From assembly GCF_945862485.1 (NCBI RefSeq), contig NZ_CAMAYF010000005.1:62001-126000 (forward strand): a DNA stretch of 64,000 bases, in the 5' to 3' direction. Below, one piece after another: positions 39,891-48,825 of this stretch. The notes beneath the pieces are model-generated. The model worked only from the letters and a program-made list of their open reading frames with translations. It searched no databases and was not told the DNA's origin. Source of the DNA: Sphingorhabdus sp. EL138 (GTDB lineage Bacteria; Pseudomonadota; Alphaproteobacteria; Sphingomonadales; Sphingomonadaceae). A program made the translations under genes and the position numbers. How positions within the stretch are numbered: position 1 is the first letter of the stretch; each line of letters begins with the position of its first letter.

Positions 39891-41738
39891 ATGGCAACGG
39901 ATGATAATAAGGCATGCCGCATTGCTGTTCGCAGATATGGAAACAGGTTCGCATCATTGACTGACAAGATTTCAAAAAGCGGCCTTTTGGTTGCCAGTGC
40001 TCTGGTTCTGGTATTTTCTTTGCCTGCGCTCGGGCAGCAGGGACCTGAATCTTTGTTGCCTGAGGGCTTTGGGGACCCTGCGCCCCCGCAGACGCCTGTA
40101 CCGGGCAGGACCGCGCCTAATGTGCCCGGATCCATTAGCTCTTCGAGCCCTTCCGCTGCGACCGAGGAGGCAGCTGCGACAGAAGAAGGCGAAGAGGAAG
40201 AAGATCCCGAATTGGTCATCCGTTTTGATATGCCGCCTGCCGCGCGGCAGTCGTTGGGCGCGGTCGGGATATTGCCCCAATCGTCAGGTGGGTTTCCGGC
40301 CAACTCTTTTGGTTCGCTGGATGGGGCTTTCCTCAGCCAGATGCTCAAACGGACATCGGGACCGATTGCCTCACGTTGGGGCACGATCATGGCGCGGCGC
40401 TTACTCGCTAGCCGCACCAACACGCCAAACGGTGTTAATGGCGCGGATTGGACAGCGGAGCGCGCGTGGTTGTTGCTGCGGATGGGTGACTCTGTCGTGG
40501 CGCGCAATCTTGTGCAGCAAGTGGATGGCGCAGATTACACAAAGCGCCTCCACGAGGTCGCGATGCAGGCCTATTTGGCCAATGGCGATTTAGCGGGCAT
40601 GTGCCCAATCACCGAAAGCGGTGTGCGCCTGGTCAACAACGGCCGCTGGAAAATGACGCGCGCCATCTGCGCGTCTTTGGCGGGTGAGCAAGGCAGCGCG
40701 ACGGCATTTATCAATCAGGGCCGCTATCAGGGCTGGGTGCGTGGCGTCGATTATCTCTTGGCTGAAAAAGCGGTTGGGGCCGGCATGAACGGGCGGCGTT
40801 CGGTGAAAATCGAATGGGAAAATGTGGAGGGCATGAACCCTTGGCGCTTCGGTCTTTCCGCTGCTGTGGGTCTTGAACCCCCAGAAAGCCTATTTGCCGA
40901 CACGGGGCGTCAGGTCGACGGTTGGCGGGTGCAGTTGCCAATGTTTTCGCCGACGATCCGGGTCAAATATGCATCCAATGCTGCAGCGCTGGGTATATTG
41001 TCGAACCGGAACATGGTGGATCTCTATGCGCAGCTCCTTGATGATCCTGATGCTCCCGACGCCGCGCGGTTACAGGCCGAAAGCCTCGGTGACGCTTACA
41101 CCGCCTCAGGTGAAGATGCCAAGGTTGCGGCTATGACGTCTTTATGGACCACGGCGGCCGCAGGCGCAGACTATCACGCTTCATTGGTGATGACGGCGCG
41201 GGCGGCTGCGCTGATCGTGCCAGATACTGATCATCGGGAAGAGGCTGACCGGCTGATTGCTTCCATGCTGACGGCTGGTCTTGACCGCTCCGCAGCGCGA
41301 TGGATGGACATTGTGGCGGATGGATCGCTGGGTTGGGCGCTGGTAACACTGGCGACGCCGGGACGGGTAACGGCCGCTGATTATGGCAGCCTAGACGATT
41401 TTTTCGGCAATGATGACAGTACCGACGGACATAAATCGCGGCTTTTGCTGGCCGGCTTGTCGGGGCTTGGCCGTATTGAAACGGACGCGCGCGCGGACTT
41501 TGCAAGCGACCTTAAAGTCAATATTTCCCGTCAAACCGCATGGTCAAAGGCGATTACCGCCGCCGCTGGACGTGGCGAGCAGGGCACGGTTGCGTTGATG
41601 GCGGTTGCGGCGCTGCAGGCGCCGTCATGGTCGGCTGTGCCCGCCAATCATCTTTACTATATCGTCCGTTCCTTGCGTCAGGTCGGTTTGGAGGCCGAAG
41701 CCCGGATGATTGCCGCTGAAGCTGTCACTTTTGCCTAA
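39891..41738 (+). CDS. Exported protein of unknown function, 615 aa
   Basis: I do not recognise a named family. The N-terminus has about 28 residues of basic sequence followed by a hydrophobic segment (SGLLVASALVLVFSLPALGQQ), a signal peptide or anchor. Residues 45-105 are rich in Pro, Ser and Glu (ATEEAAATEEGEEEEDPEL). The rest is alanine-rich and alpha-helical in look, with short repeat-like units (AERAWLLLRMGDSVVARNLV, ARLQAESLGDAYTASGE) that resemble TPR/SEL1-type helical repeats. It is divergent from aroK and lies 30 nt before xerD. GAGGG lies 8 nt before ATG 39891. Confidence 0.7.
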   Translation: MATDDNKACRIAVRRYGNRFASLTDKISKSGLLVASALVLVFSLPALGQQGPESLLPEGFGDPAPPQTPVPGRTAPNVPGSISSSSPSAATEEAAATEEGEEEEDPELVIRFDMPPAARQSLGAVGILPQSSGGFPANSFGSLDGAFLSQMLKRTSGPIASRWGTIMARRLLASRTNTPNGVNGADWTAERAWLLLRMGDSVVARNLVQQVDGADYTKRLHEVAMQAYLANGDLAGMCPITESGVRLVNNGRWKMTRAICASLAGEQGSATAFINQGRYQGWVRGVDYLLAEKAVGAGMNGRRSVKIEWENVEGMNPWRFGLSAAVGLEPPESLFADTGRQVDGWRVQLPMFSPTIRVKYASNAAALGILSNRNMVDLYAQLLDDPDAPDAARLQAESLGDAYTASGEDAKVAAMTSLWTTAAAGADYHASLVMTARAAALIVPDTDHREEADRLIASMLTAGLDRSAARWMDIVADGSLGWALVTLATPGRVTAADYGSLDDFFGNDDSTDGHKSRLLLAGLSGLGRIETDARADFASDLKVNISRQTAWSKAITAAAGRGEQGTVALMAVAALQAPSWSAVPANHLYYIVRSLRQVGLEAEARMIAAEAVTFA

Positions 41739-41768
41739 CGATATGGCAATGACGATCGTCAGCCAAAA

Positions 41769-42674
41769 ATGAGCTTACCCGATCGTGATCTGATTGCGCG
41801 TTTTCTGGAAATGTTGGCAGCAGAGCAAGGTGTCGCCAAGAATACGCTATTGGCCTACCAAAGCGACTTGATGTCAGCATCCAGCCTTTTGCATGGTCAA
41901 CTGGCTGTGGCTGCGCCTGACGCGCTCGTGGAACTGGCCCGCCAATGGCGCGACCTAGCCAACAGCTCTGTTGCGCGTAAGGCATCGGCATTACGGCGTT
42001 TTTTTGCCTTTCTGCATGAGGAGGGCTTTCGCGCGGACAACCCGTCAGCAGCCCTGCCGAAGCCAGCGCAAATGCGGCCCTTGCCCAAAATTCTCGATAT
42101 AGACGAAGTCGACACCTTGTTTGCTGTGATTGCAGCAAAGCTTGCGCAGGCGCATCCCATCGCAAATGATTACCGGCTGTCGGCGCTTATCGAGTTGCTA
42201 TATGGTTCGGGGCTGCGGGCCACCGAATTGGTCGTTCTACCGCGAAATGCGGTTGTGTCGGATAGACCGTTCATCATCGTAAAAGGCAAAGGCGACAAGG
42301 AACGATTAATCCCCATTTCCAACCGTGCGCGCCAAGCGGCAGTTGCGTGGTTGGACTTTGTTCCGGAAAAGTCGCGGTTTCTCTTTCCGTCGCGCGGGGG
42401 GCATATCAGTCGTATTCGCTTGTTCCAGATCATTAAGGACCTTGCTGCGTCTTCGGGGCTGGATCCGGCAAAGGTCAGCCCCCATGTCCTGCGACATGCC
42501 TTTGCCACGCATCTTTTGGCGGGCGGCGCTAATCTGCGGGCTTTGCAGTCCATGCTGGGGCATGCAGACATCGCGACGACGCAGATTTACACGCATGTCG
42601 ACAGCAGCAAGCTCGTTGATCTGGTTAATCGGCGGCACCCATTAGCAACGCGTACATTGACCCGTAGCACGTGA
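41769..42674 (+). CDS. xerD: Tyrosine recombinase XerD
   Basis: The partner of XerC at dif. It is 301 aa. The catalytic set is in LYGSGLRATELVVLPR (Arg), KGKGDKERLIPI (Lys), SPHVLRHAFATHLLAGGANL (His, Arg) and LGHADIATTQIYTHVDSSKL (His, Tyr). The IYTHV and HADI forms match XerD rather than XerC. Next comes accA after 17 nt. Confidence 0.92.
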   Translation: MSLPDRDLIARFLEMLAAEQGVAKNTLLAYQSDLMSASSLLHGQLAVAAPDALVELARQWRDLANSSVARKASALRRFFAFLHEEGFRADNPSAALPKPAQMRPLPKILDIDEVDTLFAVIAAKLAQAHPIANDYRLSALIELLYGSGLRATELVVLPRNAVVSDRPFIIVKGKGDKERLIPISNRARQAAVAWLDFVPEKSRFLFPSRGGHISRIRLFQIIKDLAASSGLDPAKVSPHVLRHAFATHLLAGGANLRALQSMLGHADIATTQIYTHVDSSKLVDLVNRRHPLATRTLTRST

Positions 42675-42691
42675 GGCTCTAACCGACAGTC

Positions 42692-43636
42692 ATGATGGTA
42701 TATCTTGATTTTGAAAAGCCGGTTGCCGCGCTCGAAGCGCGCATCCTTGAATTGCAAGATGCTGCGCGTGATAGCGACGTTGATGCGGGCGCCGAAATCG
42801 CCAAATTGCGCGCCAAGGCGGACAAGCAGTTGAAGGATACCTATGCCAATCTGACGGCATGGCAGAAAACGCAGGTCGCTCGGCACCCGGAACGGCCCCA
42901 TTTCAAACATTATATCGAAGCGATGTTTGAAGGCTTCATGCCCTTGGCAGGGGACCGCGCCTTTGGTGACGACCAAGCGATTATCGGCGGTCTTGGCCGC
43001 TTGAATGGCCGCCGCGTGATGGTTATCGGGCATGAAAAAGGCGATGATACGCAAAGCCGCCTGCGTCACAATTTCGGGATGGGTAAGCCCGAGGGCTATC
43101 GCAAAGCCATTCGCTTGATGGAACTCGCCGATCGGTTTGGCATCCCGGTGGTGAGTTTGGTCGATACGTCGGGCGCGTTTCCGGGCATTCAGGCGGAAGA
43201 ACGCGGGCAGGCAGAGGCGATTGCCCGTTCTACCGAGAAATGCCTGTCGCTGGGCGTGCCGATGATTGCCTGCATAGTGGGTGAGGGCGGTTCAGGTGGC
43301 GCCGTTGCACTAGCCGCAGCCGACCGCATATTGATGTTTCAATATGCCGTCTATTCGGTGATTTCGCCGGAAGGTTGCGCCTCAATTTTGTGGCGCACCG
43401 GTGACAAGGCAGCGGACGCCGCGCAAGCCATGAAGATGACGGCGGATGACCTGAAAGCATTGCGGATCATTGACCGTATTGTTCCAGAACCCGTCGGTGG
43501 CGCGCACCGCGACCATGGCATCGCGGCAGCAGCGCTTGCGTCCGCGATATACGAGGAGTTGGACGCGTTGTCCGGTTTTTCATCGAAAGAATTATTGCAA
43601 CAACGGCGCGCAAAATTCTTGTCCATGGGGGCCTGA
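42692..43636 (+). CDS. accA: Acetyl-CoA carboxylase carboxyltransferase subunit alpha
   Basis: With AccD this transfers CO2 from biotin to acetyl-CoA, making malonyl-CoA for fatty acid synthesis. It is 314 aa. YLDFEKPVAALEARILEL, GLGRLNGRRVMVIGHEKG, NFGMGKPEGYRKAIRLM, VDTSGAFPGIQAEERGQAEAI and GEGGSGGAVALAAADRILM are characteristic. An ATG lies at 42692 and another at 42695. The xerD-accA order recurs in alphaproteobacteria. Confidence 0.96.
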   Translation: MMVYLDFEKPVAALEARILELQDAARDSDVDAGAEIAKLRAKADKQLKDTYANLTAWQKTQVARHPERPHFKHYIEAMFEGFMPLAGDRAFGDDQAIIGGLGRLNGRRVMVIGHEKGDDTQSRLRHNFGMGKPEGYRKAIRLMELADRFGIPVVSLVDTSGAFPGIQAEERGQAEAIARSTEKCLSLGVPMIACIVGEGGSGGAVALAAADRILMFQYAVYSVISPEGCASILWRTGDKAADAAQAMKMTADDLKALRIIDRIVPEPVGGAHRDHGIAAAALASAIYEELDALSGFSSKELLQQRRAKFLSMGA

Positions 43637-43732
43637 ACTTTTTCGAGTATAAACTCCCTTATGGCCGTTATGGTGTGAGGCATTGAAAGGGCGCGTCCCA
43701 AGCTGCGTTGCCTGTATTTGGGGAGGATATTG

Positions 43733-45232
43733 ATGCGTTTTCCGAAAATGTGTCTTTTTGCCAGTGCCGCAATTTTGGGACTGGGCGTCATCGGCGGCCA
43801 TGTTCCCGTCGACGCACAGTCGCGAGCAGCAGGCCCAGCGGTCCCCAAACCCTTCACCGCCCAAGAAAAGAATGAGGGCGCCAAATATCATACAGAAATT
43901 CTCAAAGAATTTGGCGGACCTATGCAAAGTCCGCAAACGGCCTATGTTGTGCGCGTTGGTAAGAATATTGCCATGCAGTCGGGACTTGGAAACGCGCAAA
44001 GCGATTTCAACGTGACATTGCTCAATTCGTCGGTGAACAACGCATTCGCGTTGCCCGGCGGCTATATCTACATCACCCGCCAGTTGGTCGCCTTGACAAA
44101 TAATGAAGCCGAAATGGCGGGCGTTCTGGGGCATGAGGTCGGGCACACCGCAGCACGTCATAGTGAAAAGCGCAAAAATAGTGCGAGGCTTGCGGGCATT
44201 TTGGGGATGGGCGGCAGTGTATTGGGGGCGGTGCTCGGCAATTCGGGCGGGCTATTGGGCGCGCTGGGCGGCGGATTACAGCAATATGCAGGTCCGTTGG
44301 CGCAAGTCTTCACGCTAAAATACTCGCGTACGCAAGAAGAGGAAGCCGATGATTACGGTATCCGCTATCTCAGCAAAGCCGGATATGACCCAAGCGCACT
44401 GGCATCGATGCTCAATTCCTTGGCGTTACAAACCAGCGTGGACATGCAGGTGGCCGGATTGGGTGATAATCGGGTTCCGGAGTGGGCCAGCACGCACCCC
44501 GACCCTGCCAGTCGCGTTTCGCGCGCAGCGACGCGGTCGAAAGCATATCCCGCCAGCACACTGCGCAATGCGGACGCCCATTTGGCGGCCATTGACGGCA
44601 TGCTGTATGGTGATGAGCCCGCGCAAGGGATAGTCGAGGGGCAGAATTTCCTACACCCCGAACTGAAGATGCAATTCACCGCGCCCAGTGGCTTTGGCAT
44701 GCAAAACAGCAGCGATTCCGTCGCGATTAACGGCAATAGCGGGAAAGCCATATTCACGGGCGGCGCATTTGATGGCAATCGTAGCAGCTATATCGCCAAA
44801 GCCTTAAAGGCGGTGTCGGGCGACAAGGCAACCATTCCAGCGGGAGAGATCCGGCGAACGATGGTGAATGACATCCCTGCTTTTTACACCAATGCGGTGC
44901 TCAATACCCAGCAGGGGCAGCGTGTTGTTTCAGTGTTCGCGTATGAATGGGCACCGGGAACTGCCTATCATTTTGTGACAATCACGGCGAGCAACGCCAA
45001 CCCATTTGATCGCATGTTTTACAGCATGTCGCGCCTGACCACCGCGCAAGCTGCTGCCGTAAAACCACGTAAGTTGCGTGTTATTACCGCAGGGCCACAA
45101 GATAATGTCGCGTCGCTTGCGGCGCGCATGGCATATACATCTTTGCAGACCGAACGCTTTCGGGCACTGAACGGACTGTCACCCAGTGTCACTATTCGCG
45201 CTGGGCAAAAGCTGAAGATCGTGACCTATTGA
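43733..45232 (+). CDS. M48 family metalloprotease with C-terminal LysM-like segment
   Basis: A 499-aa exported zinc metallopeptidase. The signal peptide is MRFPKMCLFASAAILGLGVIGG. The zinc motif is GVLGHEVGHTAARH near residue 140, and the third ligand Glu lies in YSRTQEEEADDYGIRYL. It resembles BepA/LoiP-type periplasmic proteases that check outer-membrane protein assembly. The last 48 residues or so, from VITAGPQDNVASLAARM to IRAGQKLKIVTY, look like a LysM unit that could bind peptidoglycan. ATG 43733 has a strong site, GGGAGG, 6 nt upstream. Confidence 0.87.
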   Translation: MRFPKMCLFASAAILGLGVIGGHVPVDAQSRAAGPAVPKPFTAQEKNEGAKYHTEILKEFGGPMQSPQTAYVVRVGKNIAMQSGLGNAQSDFNVTLLNSSVNNAFALPGGYIYITRQLVALTNNEAEMAGVLGHEVGHTAARHSEKRKNSARLAGILGMGGSVLGAVLGNSGGLLGALGGGLQQYAGPLAQVFTLKYSRTQEEEADDYGIRYLSKAGYDPSALASMLNSLALQTSVDMQVAGLGDNRVPEWASTHPDPASRVSRAATRSKAYPASTLRNADAHLAAIDGMLYGDEPAQGIVEGQNFLHPELKMQFTAPSGFGMQNSSDSVAINGNSGKAIFTGGAFDGNRSSYIAKALKAVSGDKATIPAGEIRRTMVNDIPAFYTNAVLNTQQGQRVVSVFAYEWAPGTAYHFVTITASNANPFDRMFYSMSRLTTAQAAAVKPRKLRVITAGPQDNVASLAARMAYTSLQTERFRALNGLSPSVTIRAGQKLKIVTY

Positions 45233-45322
45233 GCGTAAAAGGGGTGTTGCACCACATTCCTTGGTTGCGAGGCGCGTCGAAATCTCACACAGCCTGACAA
45301 AACCGTGCGATGTGATGAGAAT

Positions 45323-45730
45323 ATGGAAAATAGTCCGACAATATTGTTCGTGGTTGCTGCTGCGTTGACCAATGACAAAGGAGAAATCCTTCTGCAAAAG
45401 CGTCCTATGGGCGCTCAAATGGCCGGTTTATGGGAATTTCCGGGCGGCAAAGTGGATATTGGCGAATCGCCAGAAGCCGCTTTGGTACGTGAGCTTGCAG
45501 AGGAGCTTGGGATAATCGTCGCCGCGCAGGATTTGGTGCCCGAAACCTTCGCCAGCGAACCATTGGGCGACCGAATTCTGGTGCTTTTACTCTATCGTTG
45601 CACCACATGGTTGGGAGCGCCCAGCGCGATCTATGCGTCCGAGATCCAATGGACTTTGCCGCAAGACATGGCGGATTTGCCTATGCCGCCCGCCGATTAT
45701 CCCTTGGTCCGCAAGCTGCAGGGGCTTTAG
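45323..45730 (+). CDS. mutT: 8-oxo-dGTP diphosphatase MutT (Nudix)
   Basis: Cleans oxidised guanine nucleotides from the pool. It is 135 aa from ATG 45323. The full Nudix box GGKVDIGESPEAALVRELAEELGI is present, preceded by LLQKRPMGAQMAGLWEFPG. The ORF track starts at 45305. The gene ends in a TTAG shared with the stop codon of the convergent methyltransferase gene. Confidence 0.88.
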   Translation: MENSPTILFVVAAALTNDKGEILLQKRPMGAQMAGLWEFPGGKVDIGESPEAALVRELAEELGIIVAAQDLVPETFASEPLGDRILVLLLYRCTTWLGAPSAIYASEIQWTLPQDMADLPMPPADYPLVRKLQGL

Positions 45731-46587
45731 CCCGCTTGATCCTTAGACAATATGTCCGCAAGCGAAACTTGCCCGCTTCCCCTTTTGGCAGGACGAGGCT
45801 GGTTTTCGGACGGTGCCCATCCGCTTAAATAGATATGCGCAAAGCCTTCGGTAACCTTGCCCTGGGCATCTGCACGAGCGGCAAAGGCTTGGTCGAGGCG
45901 CGCGGGCATGTCTTTGCCAAGATAGCTGCGCGGTCCGGCCAGCACATTGCCAATACCGGCGTCTCTTATGTCGGATACGATGGAGCGCCAGTTCCCATAA
46001 CGCACAGACGAGATGTCTTGATCCGCAACAGGCAAAGTGAAACCAGCACGCACGATGAGGTCTGCGGCGCTGCGCAAGTCAATCTGCGGATGGATATGCG
46101 GCGCCACACGGTCGGCATCCGCCTCTAGCAACATTGCCTTTAGCGCACTTAAGGTGCCAGCGCCAAACATATGGCCAAGAAACAGCCCATCGGGCCGCAA
46201 CAGGCGACGGATTTGAATAAGCGCACCGGGCAAGTCGTTGACGCTATCGAGCGTTCCTGCCGAAATCACGAGATCAAAGTTGCCCGGCGTGAAGGGCAGG
46301 CGGTCCTCTTCCAACGCAACGGGCGCGTCACCCTCTGCCGCAACATTGCGGAGCGAGGCAAGCGTGCAGGGGACATTTGGCGGCAAGATTTCCGCGTGCC
46401 ATCGTCCGATGGGGCCAATGATCAGGGCATGTTCGAACGTGCGCGTCACCGCCGATAGCCGCTCGGTTATATCTTGCGCGATATGGTGCCACAGGAAATC
46501 ATCCCCAGAACGCCCCGCGGCCCGCGCACGCAAAGCATGGCGGCGGCGGCGGTCAAAAATTTCCGGTGGATTCAGATCATTGCTCAT
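45727..46587 (-). CDS. SAM-dependent methyltransferase (class I, NDUFAF5/BioC-like)
   Basis: A 286-aa methyltransferase. The N-terminus PPEIFDRRRRHALRARAA and HHIAQDITERL match the NDUFAF5-type family. The SAM-binding region is ALIIGPIGRWHAEIL, a somewhat degenerate motif I, and LVISAGTLDSVNDLPGALIQIRRLLRPDGLFLGHMFG is motif III-IV. The substrate is unknown. The ORF track fuses it to antisense comF sequence (to 47265); ATG 46587 is the real start. It is divergent from comF. Confidence 0.82.
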   Translation of the reverse strand: MSNDLNPPEIFDRRRRHALRARAAGRSGDDFLWHHIAQDITERLSAVTRTFEHALIIGPIGRWHAEILPPNVPCTLASLRNVAAEGDAPVALEEDRLPFTPGNFDLVISAGTLDSVNDLPGALIQIRRLLRPDGLFLGHMFGAGTLSALKAMLLEADADRVAPHIHPQIDLRSAADLIVRAGFTLPVADQDISSVRYGNWRSIVSDIRDAGIGNVLAGPRSYLGKDMPARLDQAFAARADAQGKVTEGFAHIYLSGWAPSENQPRPAKRGSGQVSLADILSKDQAG

Positions 46588-46630
46588 TTGCGCCCTTGTG
46601 CAGACCCAATCTTTGTCCGACAAGTGCGAT

Positions 46631-47398
46631 ATGGCAAAGGGAAGCCACATTTTCCACAGCATGTTGAATTGGGTATTGCCTGAGCGCTGCCCCTGTTGCG
46701 GTATCATTACCGCAGCGGGCGGGCCATTTTGCGTGTTCAGCTGGCAAAAATTGGAATTTCTGGGGCCGCCTTGGTGTCGGGGGTGCGCTGCCCCTTTTGA
46801 ATTTGACCGTGGTGCGGACGCGTATTGCGCCGCCTGCATAGCAAACCCGCCGCGACATGATGGTATCCGTGCTGCGGTAAAATATGATGACCTATCGGCG
46901 CAGGTGGGGCTTCGGCTGAAATATGGCGGCAAAATTGGTTTAGCGCGCGTCATTGCGCAGCAATTGTTGCGCCATGTGCCGGAGGAGAAAGACCAACTGA
47001 TCATCACGCCCGTGCCGCTGCATTGGACACGGATATGGTCGCGCAGCTTCAACCAATCGGCGTTGATCGGAAAGCAACTCGCAGACTTAACCGGCATCGC
47101 CTTTGTGCCCGACATATTGGTCCGGCATAAGCGCACGCCCAGCATGCGCGGTTTGGACCCCAAACGTCGCCGCAAAGCCGTGGCCAGCGCCTTTGCCGTC
47201 CACCCTATATATAAGGGCACATTGAAAGGGCGAAATATCATCCTGATCGACGACGTGCTGACCACGGGCGCAACTAGCGACGGTTGCGTTGCGGTGCTGA
47301 AACGTGGCGGCGCAGAATGGGTGCAGATATTCTGTTGGGCGCGGGCTTTGCGTGGCAGTGAGGCGCAAGCGGAAGCGGCGATATTGTTCGACGCTTGA
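46631..47398 (+). CDS. comF: ComF family phosphoribosyltransferase-like protein
   Basis: A 255-aa double zinc ribbon plus phosphoribosyltransferase fold. Cys pairs occur in PERCPCCG, PWCRGCAAPF and YCAACIANPPRHDG. The PRPP-loop is NIILIDDVLTTGATSDGC. In naturally competent bacteria the homologue helps DNA uptake; in non-competent ones the role is unknown. The ORF track extends upstream to 46238 through antisense methyltransferase sequence. ATG 46661 is an alternative start. The gene precedes grxC by 31 nt. Confidence 0.85.
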   Translation: MAKGSHIFHSMLNWVLPERCPCCGIITAAGGPFCVFSWQKLEFLGPPWCRGCAAPFEFDRGADAYCAACIANPPRHDGIRAAVKYDDLSAQVGLRLKYGGKIGLARVIAQQLLRHVPEEKDQLIITPVPLHWTRIWSRSFNQSALIGKQLADLTGIAFVPDILVRHKRTPSMRGLDPKRRRKAVASAFAVHPIYKGTLKGRNIILIDDVLTTGATSDGCVAVLKRGGAEWVQIFCWARALRGSEAQAEAAILFDA

Positions 47399-47429
47399 CT
47401 TGCAGGATTGGGAGCACCATTTCTGTCTC

Positions 47430-47702
47430 ATGACCTCAAATGTTGAAATCTACACCAAATTCGCCTGCCCTTATTGTGTGCGGGCCAAGCATCTTTTGGA
47501 CAGCAAGGGCGTCACATATAGTGAATATGATGTAACCATGGACGCGGCAAAGCGTGCTGAGATGGTCGCACGTGCGCCGGGCGCCCAAACTGTGCCGCAA
47601 ATTTTTATCAATGATGTCGCGATTGGTGGGTCCGATGATTTGCGCGCGCTCGACAATCAGGGTAACCTGGATAGCTTGCTGGGAGTTGGCGGCGCGCAAT
47701 GA
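47430..47702 (+). CDS. grxC: Glutaredoxin 3
   Basis: A glutathione-dependent thiol-disulfide oxidoreductase, 90 aa. The active site is KFACPYCVRAKHLL, and TVPQIFINDVAIGGSDDLRALD contains the cis-Pro and glutathione-binding residues. The ORF track starts at 47304 inside comF. It overlaps the next gene by 4 nt, and comF-grxC-DUF1178 probably form an operon. Confidence 0.95.
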   Translation: MTSNVEIYTKFACPYCVRAKHLLDSKGVTYSEYDVTMDAAKRAEMVARAPGAQTVPQIFINDVAIGGSDDLRALDNQGNLDSLLGVGGAQ

Positions 47703-48187
47703 TCACATTTGACCTGAACTGTAGCAACGGACACCAGTTCGAAGGCTGGTTCGCGTCCTCTGCTGATTTTGATGCGCAGAAATCCAACGGTCTGCTCATT
47801 TGCCCAACCTGTAATGACGGCAGGATTCAAAAGGCGCTGTCAGTGCCAAATGTACCGCGCAAGGGTAACCAAGGGGCCGTGAGTTTGCCTTTAGTCGCCT
47901 CTGCCGGAGCCGAACTGAAAGCGGATGCTCAGGCGCCCGAAGTTTTGCCCCCAGCCGTGGCGGAGCTCTTGCAAAAATTGGCCCATGCGCAATCCGAAAT
48001 GCTGGATAAGTCGCAATGGGTGGGCGGAAATTTCGCCGAAACCGCGCGCGCCATTCATTATGGCGAAGAACCCGATCGGCTGATCCACGGCGAAACCAGC
48101 AGGGACGAGGCAAAGGCTTTGGTCGAAGAAGGCGTGGGCATTGCGCCTTTGCTTTTTCCGGTTATCCCGCCCTCGGCAAAAAATTGA
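47699..48187 (+). CDS. DUF1178 family protein
   Basis: A 162-aa protein opening MITFDLNCSNGHQFEGWFASSADFDAQ, with a zinc-ribbon-like pair of Cys, CSNGH and ICPTCN. This is the signature of DUF1178. No function is established. The position directly after glutaredoxin 3 is conserved in several alphaproteobacteria. It ends 35 nt before the tRNA gene. Confidence 0.88.
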   Translation: MITFDLNCSNGHQFEGWFASSADFDAQKSNGLLICPTCNDGRIQKALSVPNVPRKGNQGAVSLPLVASAGAELKADAQAPEVLPPAVAELLQKLAHAQSEMLDKSQWVGGNFAETARAIHYGEEPDRLIHGETSRDEAKALVEEGVGIAPLLFPVIPPSAKN

Positions 48188-48222
48188 CCGTCCGATTGCG
48201 CACAGCTATGACCAGAGTCGCT

Positions 48223-48299
48223 GCACCCATAGCTCAGCAGGATAGAGCATCAGATTCCTAATCTGGGGGCCACTGGTTCGAATCCAGTTGGGTGCACCA
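48223..48299 (+). tRNA. tRNA-Arg (anticodon CCT)
   Basis: A 77-nt cloverleaf. The acceptor stem is GCACCCA/TGGGTGC, the D-arm GCTC/GAGC, and the anticodon stem TCAGA/TCTGG encloses loop TTCCTAA, giving anticodon CCT (reads AGG). The T-arm ACTGG TTCGAAT CCAGT is perfect, and the terminal CCA is encoded. It marks the change from housekeeping genes to an accessory block. Confidence 0.95.
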
Positions 48300-48825
48300 T
48301 ATATTTCAATGATTTATGGGCCGCTGGTAGCGTAAATTGCGGTGGGATTTAATTTCTAGTAATCACATAATAATCACCAGCCGACGCTGCGTTGCGTGTT
48401 CGGCTTATCTTATTTGAGTGCGAGAACGCCGCACGAAACTTCATATACCGCAAATTGTTTATCCGTCCAAGAACCTGAACTTCGACTGGATCTTGAATCA
48501 TTGTTGACCCAGACAACTGTGCTGTCGCAGCAATTGCCAAACATAGTCGGATATCACGTGATGCGACAATTTGAGTTCAGTTTCGTATCGGCTAAGGAAA
48601 TGACGCGACAGCGCCGTAATTTTGTCTTGCGGATTTGTCAGCGGAGCCATCATTAACCGGACGGCGCTCAGCCGATCAAAAAAAGAGACTTCTAAGCTTG
48701 CCGTCCTCGAAGAACCGAATGCGGATTAGGATCTTTGCGATGACACGTAAATTGACCTTGCGTCATCCTTCTCGTTATTTTACTTCGTAGGCCACAAATG
48801 AAGCTGGCGACGAAAGACAGCAAAT
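48300..48825. other. Gene-poor region after the tRNA
   Basis: These 526 nt lie between the tRNA and the symporter gene and are AT-richer to the eye than their neighbours. An 86-codon ORF at 48396-48656 (+) and a 63-codon ORF on the other strand (48349-48540) have no recognisable homology and no good ribosome sites. I see no tRNA 3'-end duplication, integrase or terminator. Confidence 0.5.

Noticed and set aside
45727-47265. A 512-codon minus-strand ORF starting inside comF
   Set aside because: Only the last 286 codons carry methyltransferase sequence. The upstream part is antisense to comF, and ATG 46587 is a sensible start.
48396-48656. An 86-codon ORF after the tRNA
   Set aside because: It has no homology, no ribosome site and no coding-like composition. 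I kept the region as gene-poor instead.
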